DNA of 64,000 bases from Strigamia acuminata (GCA_949358305.1 OX442317.1:9242186-9306185), one strand, 5' to 3'; positions 1 to 10,763 are shown, counted from the first letter of the stretch. Numbers and translations are program-made. Notes: a model not told the origin generated them from the sequence alone.

Positions 1-1224
1 CGGCCGTGTGGGCGGTCGAGCATTTTTACTTGTACCTGTATGATGTGAACTTTATTCTTTTTACAGATCACAAGCCATTGATAAGTATTTTTGGAAATCG
101 GAAAGCTCGGCCGTCGGCGAGGATCGAGAGATTGTGTCTTCGCATACAGCAGTACATCTTTGATGTGAGATACACAAAAGGTAGTACAAACCCTAGTGAT
201 TACATGTCACGACACCCCGGGATTCAAAAGGAGGGCGAGGGAGCGATGGCGAGGTCGGTCGAAAGGTTTATCAACTTCGTGGTGAGGACGCGGATTCCTA
301 AGACTCTCACACGGATGGAGATCGCTAAGGAAACGAGGGCGGACGCGTCATTGCGGCTTTTGGAAGAGACTCTTAAACTGGAAGGAGGAGAACGGGAGAA
401 AGCGTGGAAGGCGGACTGTTTGAAGCCATACAGGATGCTACAGAGCGAAATTACGAGTGCGGAGGACGGTATATTACTCCGGGGGGACCGGATTATCATT
501 CCAGATTCGTTGAAGGATGCGGTGGTGGGCCTGGCACATCGTGGCCACCAGGGCATAGTGAAAACAAAAATGCTGTTACGCAAGAAAGTCTGGTTCCCCG
601 GATTGGACGCACGAGTGGAGAGGGCGGTGTCTGGATGCGTGCCTTGCCAGGCGTGTGTGCCCATGTCTACTAGGACTCCATTAGAGATGACAACGTTGCC
701 GGAGCGGCCCTGGCAAAGGTTGGCGATGGATTTTCTGGGGCCGTTCCCAGACGGGAAGTTACTTTTCGTTATAGTGGACGAATATTCGCGTTACCCATTT
801 GTCGATGGCGTGTCGTCAACGGCGCCAGCGGGGTGATATCTATTTTAAGGAAACGTTTTTCAGAACAAGGAATACCCGAAATAATAAAATCGGATAATGG
901 ACCACCATTTTCATCGGGCGAGTTCGCCGATTTCTTGGCAGAGTGGGGGATAAAACATCATCGAGTGACACCACTGTGGCCCGAGGCGAACGGGGAGGTG
1001 GAACGCCTCATGAGAACGCTCAACAAGGCCATCTTGACCGCTGTCACCGAGGGGCGTAAGTGGCATGAGGAGATTTACGAATTTTTATTGAGTTATAGGG
1101 CTACTCCGCATGCGACCACGGGGATTCCGCCGGCGCAGCTGTTGCTGGCGCGATCACTACAAACACGTTTGCCACAGGTGTTCGCGAAGCAGGAGGACGA
1201 CCTGGTGAGACAGAGGGACAGAGA
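1..1224 (+). pseudogene. gypsy pol: RNase H and integrase N-terminal and core parts, frameshifted
   Basis: The first reading frame (to 836) shows an RNase H-like end with TDHKPL and SRHP. A zinc-binding integrase N-terminus follows (HRGHQG, then CVPCQAC), then AMDFLGPFP with the first catalytic Asp. The frame stops at 834-836 and the rest (SDNGPPFSS, then PEANGEVER with the catalytic Glu) continues in another frame, so about one base was gained or lost in the G run at 828-832. All three DDE residues are visible but not in one frame. The coding piece ends at 1224, where the copia element begins. Confidence 0.88.
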
Positions 1225-1701
1225 TGTTGGGTTGCAAACCCATTTTGTAGTGCTTAAATATTTGTTCCTGTGTTACGTGATTTATTGGTTACACAATTTC
1301 CGAGTATGTGTAACAAGTGTGTTGTAAATTAATGTCCCGATCCAGTGTTCAACCGATAATGATTTTTATCAATGCTTGTTATGTACCGCGGTTGAATATT
1401 CTCTCCTTTACAGCACACGTCCCTGATGTCGTCTGCTTGAAAAAGCGATTTGTGTTTTATCCTTTTTCCTTGGTTTATCGATTATTAATGTCGGTGTTTT
1501 TACTTGCGATTGTAAAGGACAAATCATTGGAAACTTGACAATGATTTGTCCTATGTTGTTTGAGAGTGCAAATAGCCTCTAACCGTGTATCACCTGATAT
1601 TCTCACGAATAAAAGATGGCGCACGCATGTCGGTTTCGCGCACCGTTTCAACTGATGTTTCTTTTGATTTCGTTTGCAGAATTGCCGGGAATAACCTCAC
1701 A
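1225..1701 (+). repeat. copia 5' LTR
   Basis: 477 bp starting TGTTGG and ending CA. It matches 7732-8208 at a constant offset of 6507 with no difference found by eye. It contains a perfect 14-bp stem-loop at 1516-1552 and an AATAAA signal just downstream of it, near 1605. Confidence 0.95.
1516..1552 (+). promoter_or_regulatory. perfect stem-loop in copia LTR upstream of the polyadenylation signal
   Basis: AGGACAAATCATTG (1516-1529) and its exact reverse complement (1539-1552) are separated by a 9-base loop. The same structure is at 8023-8059 in the 3' LTR. An AATAAA lies about 50 bases downstream. A role in transcription start, termination or RNA packaging is inference. Confidence 0.7.
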
Positions 1702-1703
1702 AG

Positions 1704-1715
1704 TGGTAGCAGAGG
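1704..1715 (+). promoter_or_regulatory. copia primer-binding site for initiator Met tRNA
   Basis: TGGTAGCAGAGG lies two bases after the LTR. It is the exact complement of the 3' end (including CCA) of animal initiator methionine tRNA as I recall it. It would prime minus-strand DNA synthesis. Confidence 0.85.
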
Positions 1716-2886
1716 CTGTGCGACGATAAGGCCAGCAGTTTTTGGGAGTTTTCCGGAACATTTCGAGACGAAACGAGTGCAGGACGTCGGCCGAGATCGT
1801 TGCAGACACGAATCGCCGGCGACGTGCGAAATAACTTCGCCAACTTTTTCAAATCGTCGGGATTGGGTGTGCGGACAGTACAACGGACTATTACGACAGT
1901 AAGCAGTGTCGAGATATTTATTTTCAGTGCGAAATAAGCACTTTTCCACGCCGTTACGAAGCAAATTTTCTTCGGCGGCCATTTTGGATTCGGCGGTGCA
2001 GCCGACGTAGCAACGACGTGTTTTCGGGCCGATACACGCCTAGACGCCAGCTTTTTGCCGAGACGACGATTATTCTCGCCGAAACAACGAGAATCAACGT
2101 CGATACGACGCATTTTCGCCCCGAATCAGGCGAAAATTACCGAAAACGATCGGAAATCAGCAGTGGATCGCCGGTGGAGAACAAATCCTCACCAGCGGCC
2201 ATTTTTGTTTGGATTTTCATCGCCGTCGACGGTGGAAACCAATTTCGAATGTCTCTGTACGCATAAGTCTGCGTACACGACAATATTTGACCGGAAAAGC
2301 CGTGTTTTGCACCCCGGAGTGCTACACGAAGGCGCGGACGGGCGCGACGACGATTTTGGATCGTTTTTCCCCGCTTTGCACGGACGTGTACGAGCGGTAG
2401 CGCGTCAGCCCCATTTCCGCGCACCGATAACGTCTAAACAACGTTCTACGCTGGACGGAAGCGATTGCGACGATCGGATCCCGCAATCCGCCCATCTTAA
2501 CAACGCAAAAGTGTATTTACCATTTTGTCGTGAAACTCTGTTACATTTAAGTTTTTGTTCGGGTTTCCCTCTTAGTATCGGTGCCACCCTACGTCCAGTC
2601 GGGCACGTGGCACTGTATTCTTGTCTGGGCTTGTTCACGGCCACCCAACCGATCCCGCGACCCCAGGTGGTCGGACGGAAGAGTTGGGGAACGACCAGTC
2701 AAGGTTTGCTCGCCGCTCTTATAGCGGTTTGCCCACGGGTGGAATTGTTTTTTCGCCTTCATTTTTGGTGGGTGACAAGTGTGCACTGTGTGATTTGTTT
2801 TGAGTGAAGTGTTTTGTGCGGAATAATTTCCGAATTTAGTGATTTTTCGTGCATCCTTCATTATTATTGTGCATTGTGTCGTCGTG
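1716..2886 (+). other. long untranslated leader of the copia element
   Basis: About 1.17 kb between the primer-binding site and the gag start. Short overlapping frames on both strands show no recognisable domain and I treat them as chance. It may hold packaging or translation signals; nothing specific is visible. Confidence 0.6.
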
Positions 2887-5800
2887 ATGTCAAAACACGA
2901 CGACTATAAGGATATTAAAAAACTCGACGGCACGAACTATGCTACGTGGTCGGTGCAGGTCCAGCTGCTCCTCAAATACAACGGTGTTTGGGGCCACGTG
3001 GATGGTACGGAGAAAGAACCGCCTGACACCGCCACAGCAAAGGAGAAAAGGGACTTCAAAGTCCGAGAGGACAAAGCCATGTCAACCCTTTGCATGAGTT
3101 GCGCGGAACCTCAGCAAGTCATTGCCGTCTCTTGTCCCACTGCTGCAAAAGTCTGGGAAGCGTTAAAAGACGCTTATCAACCGACGACGAGGGCACGCCG
3201 CGCTCGACTGCGCCGTGACTTTTTGAACATGAAAATGCTAGAAGGCGAGGAAATGCTCGTTTTCACGGGGCGAGTCGATCGGAAGGTCACGGAATTAAAA
3301 GACGTGAAAATCGACGTCTCCGACGAGTTCCACGCTTTCCAGTATTTGGACCACTTACCCCCACAATATGAGAACATTAAACAGACAGCGTATCATTGGG
3401 AAGATGCTGACTTCACGGCTAAAAACGTGAAAGAGAGGTTGCTTGGCGAATACAATCGCCTTTACGAATCAAGCAACGAATTCGGTGTCCTAACTCAACA
3501 AATGGACAATACTGCATTATTTGCCAAGCAAAAATGGAAACCACGTGGGAAACCTTCAACAGCTACTGGGCCCTCACGGGGCACTTGTTTTAATTGTGGA
3601 GGGACGGGTCACTTCGCTAGAGAGTGCCCGTCGCCTCCAAAACAGCAAGGAGCTTTTGGGACTTTTCCTGCCGCTGCTGGTTCGCCGGCCCAATTAAATC
3701 GAGGAAGTGGACGTGGCAGGGGCCGTGGAAAAGGGCAACAGAGAGCAAATCTCACACAGCTGGACCCGTATGCGGATGAGCCCCACACTTTATACTCGGC
3801 AGTATTGGAGGAAAAACCTGCACAGCCATTATCCCTTGTGTCGCACGGCAATTGTGATTCTCAATGGTACGTGGACACAGGGGCGACCGACCATTTCTCT
3901 TTCAACCGGAGTTGGTTCTCGGACTTTAGACCGCTGTCTAACTTCAGCGTACAACAAGGTGAAGGCAAATCGAAAATCGAAGGAGTCGGAAATGTTGTCA
4001 TCACCACGCTTTATGGAACCCGACATAGGGACATTACTTTGAAGAATGTTTTCTTCGCACCCAATTTTCGGAAGAATCTCATCTCACTTGGACGCACCGA
4101 TGAGGCTGGGATGTGCACATTTGTCAAAAATGGGGAAATGTTTATTTATAAAGATAAGATCGAGGAACCATCGATTACGGCAGTTCGAACTTCGAATAGA
4201 TTGTATAAAGTTAACTGTCGTATCGAGGTTGGGAATGTAAACACAGCTGCATTAACTGCGCAACAGAATGCGGCTGCTGTCCTCGACTTGATCAAATCAT
4301 CTGTAAAGGATGAAAGATTTGTGCAACCGTTACTAACCATTTTAGACTATAAGAACGCATTACTAAAAAGTTTGAGTAAGTCGGATAAAGGGACGTCCGC
4401 AGCTAATTTGAGTGCGCAAGTGAGCGAGAAAACGTCAGCGCCTGCGGCGATTAATTTGCCGAAAGCGGGGAATGAGGTTCAGACACCTCCTGTGAATATT
4501 CCCCAAGCTAATGCGACAGCGAAAGCTAACGGCGGAAACGCCGATGATGTGAAAGTTAGAAACCAGGAGCGGCCCCAAACCATGGACACATGGCATTCGA
4601 GGATGGGCCATCTCAATGCTAAAGGCATTTCAAAATTAGAAAAGTCTGATGACGTATTTGGAATTAACCTGTCCACTAAGGAATTGTCTACCTGTGACGC
4701 ATGTGCAACCGCCAAAAGCACGAGAGCAAGCTTTCCCCCTATAGTTGCGATTTCAACCAAAGGGATTTTAGACATTGTACACATGGATGTCTGGGGGAAA
4801 TCACAGGGTCCTTCCTTAGGTGGGGCTAATTACTATTTTATTCTCGTGGACGACTATTCACGGTATATGTGGATAATTATGATGAAAACCAAAGGGGAGG
4901 TTTTGGGTCATTTCAAACGATGGCTAACTGAAGTGGAAAGAACGACTTCTAAGAAAGTCAAATGTATTAAGACTGATAATGGCGGGGAATTTATTTCTCG
5001 GGATTGGGACACTTACGCTTCCAAGATAGGATTAAAATGCATTCGAACAAATGCATATTCTCCGGAAATGAATTCCGTGGCTGAAAGGGCCAACCGTACA
5101 ATTATTAGCGGGGTGAGGGCTTTGATGCTCGAGAACAGTTTCCCCTATCCCCTTTGGGCTGAATTGGCGACTTCCATCGTCTACTTAAAGAATAGGTTTC
5201 CTCACCAGGGGATTGAAGGCAAAACACCTTACTCGATATTTTTCAATAAGAAATTGTCTTTACGACACATTAAATGCATTGGATCGAAGACTTTTGTTCA
5301 TGTTCCATCCCAGACCCGCAAAGGCAAATTGGAGGGTAGAGCATGGGCAGGAGCATTGGTTGGCTATGCCATCTCCACTAGGGGCTATAGGATCTGGGAC
5401 CCTAAAACAAATCAAGTTTTTGCGTCAAAACACGTGCGGATCTTCGAGGACTCGTATTGGTACGAGATTGGGAAGAGATTACAGACTCCAGTTCGACAAC
5501 CTCAAGGGGGATCCAAAGAATTTAAGAGTTTTGGCTACTCTTCCTCCGACACCGAGGAAGATGACGATGATTCCGTTGTCCCTGTTGGACAACCACCACC
5601 CTTTATGCCACCTCCTATCCCACCGCACATTCCGCCCCCTATTCCACCTAGAACCCCAGGACCTGCTTTGAGACCAAATGTGCAGCGGACAATTGAGTTG
5701 CCTGCAATTGGAGTTGATCCTATTGGGGATGATGAGGAAATTGGTGGGGCGCAGGGTATTGATGGAGATAATCCAGTTGAAGAAATTGGTGGGGCGAAGG

Positions 5801-7713
5801 GGGATGATGAAAATTTCTTAAACGTTTATCCTGACGACGATGAGGATCCAGATCTGGCACCCCCTCCTGGGGTACAAACTCGTCGTGGTTCGGGTAAAAA
5901 GGGAAAGGTGAAAGAGAAAGAAACCCCAGACCCAATGTTATTGCCGCTGGATATGACGAAATGGAGGAGAATCCAGTCTGTCCGGAAAGCCGGGGCAACG
6001 GCTGGAAAAGTTGACGTTGTTTATTTCTCGCCCAATGACGACAAACTTAGAAGTCGAACTGATGTTGCACGGTGGTGCGATGGAGAAGGTTACGCATACG
6101 ATCCGAACCTTTTCGACTTCAAAACGTTAGAAGGGGAGGAACCCTTACCTTTTGCGGGGTTTTGTGCAGTTGAGCCCGACACCTACGAGGAGGCGATCGA
6201 GGGCATTAACAAACCCTACTGGGAAGGGGCCATGAAGGACGAGATAGACATTTTTGATGAACGAGAAGTCTATCGTGAAATTGACAAGCCTAAAGACGTA
6301 CAGCTTTTGGGGACAAAATGGATATATAAGATGAAACGCGATCACACCGGAGCAATTCAACGCTACCGGGCCCGATTGGTGGCCCAAGGGTTTAAACAGA
6401 GGCCCGGAATTGACTTTACGGAGGTATTTTCCCCCGTTGTCAATTTCGTCCTCGTTATCGTGTTCTTCTGCACTCTGGTAGTGCTTAAGGGCTGGCGTGA
6501 CGTGCACATCGATATTAAGGCCGCCTACCTCTATGGCGACCTCGATACAGTGCAATATTGTGAAGTCCCCAAGGGTTACAGGACAGCGAAAAACCGACAT
6601 AAGTGTTGGATGCTGCTGAAGGCCTTATATGGCCTTCATCAGAGCGGACGAATGTGGTACCAAGCGCTCCACGATTGTCTGCTCCAATTGGGATTTGAGC
6701 CAATGCTAGGACTGAACTGTGTCTATTCTCTGGACAACGAAGCAGTAATCATTTTCTACGTCGACGATATCGTACTCTTTTCAAGAGACGATTACGTCGA
6801 AAAATGCGTCCTGAAATGGATTCGCGGTTTCTTCGACATTGTTGATTTGGGTCCGGTGACCCTATTGTTGGGCATCGAATTCGACAGATCCGGGGGGCGA
6901 ATCCGTATTCACCAGAGAAAGTACATAGAAAAGCTGTGTAAGATGTATGGAGTGGATCCGTGTCACCGTGTGCGAGTGCCAGTGACCCCTGGCACAATGA
7001 TCCAGCAAGTTAAAGAGGGTGAACGGGTGAACACGGTATTTCCGTACAGGAACTTGGTCGGGAGTCTCCTTTTTATTGCGAGCAGGACTAGGCCTGATAT
7101 CCTCTTTTCGGTTATAGTCCTCTCGCAATACAATGAAAAACATTCGGCGCGTCATGTTGGAATGCTGATGCAGGTATTGCGATATTTAGGGAACACACCA
7201 AACTATGCCATCGATTTATCGAATTGTAGGAATGATTCCCTTACTGTCTACACTGACGCGTCTTTCGCCCTAGACCAAGACAAGAGAAGAAGCTTTGGGG
7301 GCCATATAGTGTACCTAGGGGGGGTTCCAATCTCATGGAACTGCCATAAGCAGACAATGACCTCCCTGTCGATCATGGAGAGTGAATTTCTGGCCGTGGT
7401 CGATGGGGTGAAGGATATTATATGGCTTCACCGACTGTACGACGCAGACATTATGTTTTGTGTCGAACGCGCAACCCCGTGCGTATATGCCGACAGTATG
7501 CCGGCGATTCAGTATACGAAAAATAGAATAGAAAACCGCGCTAATAAACATATAGATGTCAAACTGCATTTCGTCCGTGACTGGTTCGAAAAAGGAACGT
7601 TTTCTATTAGACACATCGCCGGGGTTCTGAACGTGGCAGATATTTTAACCAAATGGTTAGCGAAACCAAGGTTAAACACTCTTTGCGAACACATTTTTGT
7701 TATGGACAAATAG
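2887..7713 (+). CDS. copia Gag-Pol polyprotein
   Basis: The chosen start gives a protein of 1608 residues beginning MSKHDDYKDI. An in-frame ATG at 2839 would add 16 hydrophobic residues unlike known Gag starts. Order of domains: Gag of the UBN2/copia type; CCHC zinc knuckle CFNCGGTGHFAREC near residue 234; aspartic protease motif VDTGATDH near 329; GAG-pre-integrase WHSRMGH and CDACATAKS; integrase core with catalytic residues in VHMDVWG, KTDNGGEF and NSVAERANR (about 632-733); a proline-rich and acidic linker; reverse transcriptase with LVAQGFKQRPGIDFTEVFSP and YVDDIVLFS (near 1290); RNase H with YTDASFA and MESEFLAV, ending with ADILTKW. No stop or frameshift occurs inside, so it looks able to encode all activities for retrotransposition. 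Confidence 0.95.
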   Translation: MSKHDDYKDIKKLDGTNYATWSVQVQLLLKYNGVWGHVDGTEKEPPDTATAKEKRDFKVREDKAMSTLCMSCAEPQQVIAVSCPTAAKVWEALKDAYQPTTRARRARLRRDFLNMKMLEGEEMLVFTGRVDRKVTELKDVKIDVSDEFHAFQYLDHLPPQYENIKQTAYHWEDADFTAKNVKERLLGEYNRLYESSNEFGVLTQQMDNTALFAKQKWKPRGKPSTATGPSRGTCFNCGGTGHFARECPSPPKQQGAFGTFPAAAGSPAQLNRGSGRGRGRGKGQQRANLTQLDPYADEPHTLYSAVLEEKPAQPLSLVSHGNCDSQWYVDTGATDHFSFNRSWFSDFRPLSNFSVQQGEGKSKIEGVGNVVITTLYGTRHRDITLKNVFFAPNFRKNLISLGRTDEAGMCTFVKNGEMFIYKDKIEEPSITAVRTSNRLYKVNCRIEVGNVNTAALTAQQNAAAVLDLIKSSVKDERFVQPLLTILDYKNALLKSLSKSDKGTSAANLSAQVSEKTSAPAAINLPKAGNEVQTPPVNIPQANATAKANGGNADDVKVRNQERPQTMDTWHSRMGHLNAKGISKLEKSDDVFGINLSTKELSTCDACATAKSTRASFPPIVAISTKGILDIVHMDVWGKSQGPSLGGANYYFILVDDYSRYMWIIMMKTKGEVLGHFKRWLTEVERTTSKKVKCIKTDNGGEFISRDWDTYASKIGLKCIRTNAYSPEMNSVAERANRTIISGVRALMLENSFPYPLWAELATSIVYLKNRFPHQGIEGKTPYSIFFNKKLSLRHIKCIGSKTFVHVPSQTRKGKLEGRAWAGALVGYAISTRGYRIWDPKTNQVFASKHVRIFEDSYWYEIGKRLQTPVRQPQGGSKEFKSFGYSSSDTEEDDDDSVVPVGQPPPFMPPPIPPHIPPPIPPRTPGPALRPNVQRTIELPAIGVDPIGDDEEIGGAQGIDGDNPVEEIGGAKGDDENFLNVYPDDDEDPDLAPPPGVQTRRGSGKKGKVKEKETPDPMLLPLDMTKWRRIQSVRKAGATAGKVDVVYFSPNDDKLRSRTDVARWCDGEGYAYDPNLFDFKTLEGEEPLPFAGFCAVEPDTYEEAIEGINKPYWEGAMKDEIDIFDEREVYREIDKPKDVQLLGTKWIYKMKRDHTGAIQRYRARLVAQGFKQRPGIDFTEVFSPVVNFVLVIVFFCTLVVLKGWRDVHIDIKAAYLYGDLDTVQYCEVPKGYRTAKNRHKCWMLLKALYGLHQSGRMWYQALHDCLLQLGFEPMLGLNCVYSLDNEAVIIFYVDDIVLFSRDDYVEKCVLKWIRGFFDIVDLGPVTLLLGIEFDRSGGRIRIHQRKYIEKLCKMYGVDPCHRVRVPVTPGTMIQQVKEGERVNTVFPYRNLVGSLLFIASRTRPDILFSVIVLSQYNEKHSARHVGMLMQVLRYLGNTPNYAIDLSNCRNDSLTVYTDASFALDQDKRRSFGGHIVYLGGVPISWNCHKQTMTSLSIMESEFLAVVDGVKDIIWLHRLYDADIMFCVERATPCVYADSMPAIQYTKNRIENRANKHIDVKLHFVRDWFEKGTFSIRHIAGVLNVADILTKWLAKPRLNTLCEHIFVMDK

Positions 7714-7719
7714 TTTAAG

Positions 7720-7731
7720 CAAAGGGGGATT
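7720..7731 (+). promoter_or_regulatory. copia polypurine tract
   Basis: AAAGGGGGAT directly upstream of the 3' LTR, seven bases after the polyprotein stop. It is the expected primer for plus-strand synthesis. Confidence 0.85.
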
Positions 7732-8208
7732 TGTTGGGTTGCAAACCCATTTTGTAGTGCTTAAATATTTGTTCCTGTGTTACGTGATTTATTGGTTACA
7801 CAATTTCCGAGTATGTGTAACAAGTGTGTTGTAAATTAATGTCCCGATCCAGTGTTCAACCGATAATGATTTTTATCAATGCTTGTTATGTACCGCGGTT
7901 GAATATTCTCTCCTTTACAGCACACGTCCCTGATGTCGTCTGCTTGAAAAAGCGATTTGTGTTTTATCCTTTTTCCTTGGTTTATCGATTATTAATGTCG
8001 GTGTTTTTACTTGCGATTGTAAAGGACAAATCATTGGAAACTTGACAATGATTTGTCCTATGTTGTTTGAGAGTGCAAATAGCCTCTAACCGTGTATCAC
8101 CTGATATTCTCACGAATAAAAGATGGCGCACGCATGTCGGTTTCGCGCACCGTTTCAACTGATGTTTCTTTTGATTTCGTTTGCAGAATTGCCGGGAATA
8201 ACCTCACA
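7732..8208 (+). repeat. copia 3' LTR
   Basis: Copy of 1225-1701 with the same ends, stem-loop and AATAAA. It is followed by the AGAGA target duplication and then gypsy coding sequence. Confidence 0.95.
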
Positions 8209-8213
8209 AGAGA

Positions 8214-8733
8214 GAAGAAGGAAGGGATGAAAAGTTTAGCTGATGAAAGGAGGCATACGAGGGAACATGGTTTGAAAGTGGGAGATAAGGTGTTGGTAAG
8301 ACGGAGAAAGCTGAATAAATTGACCAGCCCGTATGACCCAGTGCCGTTTACGGTATCGTCGGTGATGGGCTCCCGGATTGTAGCTCGGAGACGAGAACAG
8401 GAAATTGTGCGAAATTCGTCTTTCTTTAAAAAGATCAGTGTGGAGGAGAGGGAGACGGGAATGCGAGAGGATGGAGACGACGAGGTGAGGAGGACGGAGG
8501 AGGAAGCTGTCGTGGAGAATCCAGAGATGGAGGCGGAGGTTGGAGTGGCGGAATCCGATGGGATGGGGGAGGAGGAAGCTGTGGAAGTGCCGGGCGAGAT
8601 GATGGGTGGTGTACCAGAGGCTATAGTTCCCGTGGAGCCACCGAGGAAAGTGCGAGAGTCAGCTAGAACGACGAAAGGAAAACCACCACAACGATACGGA
8701 AATTATGTGTCCACCACAAAGAAGCGTATATAG
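8214..8733 (+). pseudogene. gypsy integrase C-terminal region and tail
   Basis: Continues the gypsy frame broken at 1224. It contains GLKVGDKVLVRRRKLNK, typical of the basic C-terminal domain of gypsy integrases that contacts DNA, and SSFFKKI. A long acidic, Glu-rich tail then runs to a TAG at 8731-8733. It has no start of its own. Confidence 0.85.
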
Positions 8734-8831
8734 ATGTTAATGAAATTGTAATATATTTATATCTTTATTTATGTGTTCGAGATTAATGTAAAATAGTTTA
8801 AGAAACAATTGTTATTATATAGGGGGAGGGA

Positions 8832-9057
8832 TGTAGTGTTTGTAAGGATGACCGCCAGAGGGCGCGTCATCCAGATAAAAGGTGAACGAGGATATAACCG
8901 GAATAAAGCAGTTATTAGCTGGCTATGAACTGAAGCGGGTGTGCTGTCTTGAATATCATAGTAGTGTTTTGAGAAACTTGTTGTCTTTATTTTATCTCGT
9001 ATTATTCACTATTTCACGCGACTTATACCCGTAGGAGTTGTGGTCGTCACCGTCACA
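8832..9057 (+). repeat. gypsy 3' LTR
   Basis: About 226 bp from TGTAGTG to GTCACA, preceded by the purine run AGGGGGAGGGA (8821-8831), a plausible polypurine tract. It has an AATAAA-like signal near 8903. The partner LTR is outside the window, so the ends are not proven. Confidence 0.65.
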
Positions 9058-10124
9058 AATTCAAACAGAAAGGTTAGCCCAAGAAGTTTTAAAGGAATTG
9101 CTTTTACCGTTAATAGATTTTGCAATTGGCACAAACACAGGTCCCTAATCGGAGTCATGGAGTTTTTTAACTTCATAAAACACTGCCATTGGCTGAAATT
9201 ATCACAAACAATGTGAAGAAGTTGAAATTAAGAAATAATTTAACTTGATTGCAGTTGCCAAAGATGCTTGCTATTCTATGGCTACCCAACACAAGCACAG
9301 TCAGGAGAAATTGCGGAAATAGTCAAGAGAAAGAGATAAAAGGATTCCTATAAGAGACAATATAAAGTTGGATATTAACTTATCTGAACACTCAAGAAAC
9401 GAAAACAACTTTCCACCATGTTGTTGTTTTCCAACAGCAAAATAATAATGCATTTCTTGCATTTGTTAATTTTTTGAGGATTTTCGTTTAGAGCTGTAGC
9501 AAAAAATCCAATGGATTTCCAATAGTGTATTTTGATGCTTTACATCATAAATCAGCAAACGTAGCATTTTTTTAAAAAGAATAAAGAAAGAGAGAATTAA
9601 CCTATACCTCCTAACATGGATTCTGCACCATCCTGTGAGTGCTTAAAAGTGACGTGAACACGCAACGTTTGGAGTCACATTGATTTGTTTTAAATTTAGA
9701 AACACTTTGGGGCGGCCCCAACAAAGATGAAGACAAAGAACCACTCCTGGCTGGCCAAAGTCCTGTTCCATGGGTCATCCAGAAAAAGGTGACTGAGAAG
9801 TCCAACTAAGAGCATTTGAAACGATTGATTACAATTAATAGAATTGAAGGAAATAGCAAGAAAGGAAATAAGACGTTAGGTTTCAGACTTGGCAAATTTG
9901 GTTCATCAATCTCCTCATAACTTCAAATGCCATTACCAATCGCTAAACCCACAAGACAAATTCAATTCAAATGAAAAATTCAAACCAAACCTTGAAAAAC
10001 CTTGAAAAACCACCAAAAGGCACATCAAATTATATTCTTGCCAAATAAATACTCAACCGCCAGTCCGCCACATAACTGAAGAAATACAGAAGAAAATACA
10101 GTTCGAACTAGGCCTATAGTAGGC
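9058..10124. other. intergenic, nothing recognised
   Basis: AT-rich sequence between the gypsy LTR and the foldback element. I see no conserved exon, RNA gene or repeat in it. Confidence 0.5.
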
Positions 10125-10763
10125 TTAAAGGTCATGGGAAGAGAAAAATAAAAATTGAGGAGAAGATTGTTTGTGTCATTATTAGACCAAATCCATTGTT
10201 GAAACGTGTTCAATTGTTTCGAGAGTGTTATATCGTTCGTTTAAACGTTTGAAAATTCTCAAATGTCCTCCATTTTTAGTTTTCGAAAGTTTCCAAAAGT
10301 TGCCGTTGGTGGCGCTATTTATGACGTCATCGGCGACAAACAAGCAGCTTTTTAGCATGGGCTTGGCTTCATTTAAGAGCTACGAAAATTTTTTTCCAAA
10401 TTTGACAACACTGTTAGGTTATTGGGATTTTAATATTCAGTAAATATTCCAATTTGCTATTTGTTGCAAGTGTATAGGTTCAAAAGAACTAATACTAAAT
10501 TTTCGTAGCTCTTAAATGAAGCCAAGCCCATGCTAAAAAGCTGCTTGTTTGTCGCCGATGACGTCATAAATAGCGCCACCAACGGCAACTTTTGGAAACT
10601 TTCGAAAACTAAAAATGGAGGACATTTGAGAATTTTCAAATGTTTAAACGAACGATATAACACTCTCGAAACAATTGAACACGTTTCAACAATGGATTTG
10701 GTCTAATAATGACACAAACAATCTTCTCCTCAATTTTTATTTTTCTCTTCCCATGACCTTTAA
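10125..10763. mobile_element. foldback (palindromic) element, copy 1
   Basis: Two arms of about 310 bp (10125-10435 and 10470-10763) are near-perfect reverse complements around a short centre, so the same frame is readable on both strands. The ends are TTAAAGGTCATGGGAAG and its complement, so a TTAA may be the target site, as for piggyBac-like elements. Each arm has a TGACGTCA palindrome. A second copy lies at 58342-58942. No transposase is encoded. Confidence 0.85.

Larger units (their letters stand above)
1225..8208 (+). mobile_element. complete Ty1/copia LTR retrotransposon
   Basis: The element is 6984 bp: LTR 1225-1701, primer site 1704-1715, leader, one polyprotein gene 2887-7713, polypurine tract near 7720-7731, LTR 7732-8208. 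It is flanked by the 5-bp target duplication AGAGA (1220-1224 and 8209-8213). The two 477-bp LTRs look identical by eye and the polyprotein frame is open, so the insertion is recent and the copy may still be active. The order protease, integrase, reverse transcriptase, RNase H is the copia order. Confidence 0.96.
1..9057 (+). mobile_element. Ty3/gypsy retrotransposon, 5' part outside window, split by a copia insertion
   Basis: Gypsy-order pol (RNase H, then integrase) occupies 1-1224, resumes at 8214-8733 and is followed by a short LTR at 8832-9057. The interval 1225-8208 is a copia element with a 5-bp target duplication. When it is removed, the gypsy reading frame is continuous across the join, so the gypsy copy is older. 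The copy is dead: it has a frameshift near base 830 as well as the insertion. The 5' LTR, gag and reverse transcriptase would lie left of the window. Confidence 0.9.

Noticed and set aside
2055-2807. 250-codon frame in the copia leader
   Set aside because: It lies upstream of gag, overlaps frames on the other strand and shows no retroelement domain. Treated as leader sequence.
10225-10663. Near-identical 70-codon frames on opposite strands starting MLYRSFK (also at 58442 and 58687)
   Set aside because: They are the two arms of the foldback element read in opposite directions. No domain is present and the frame is not kept in a gene-like way.
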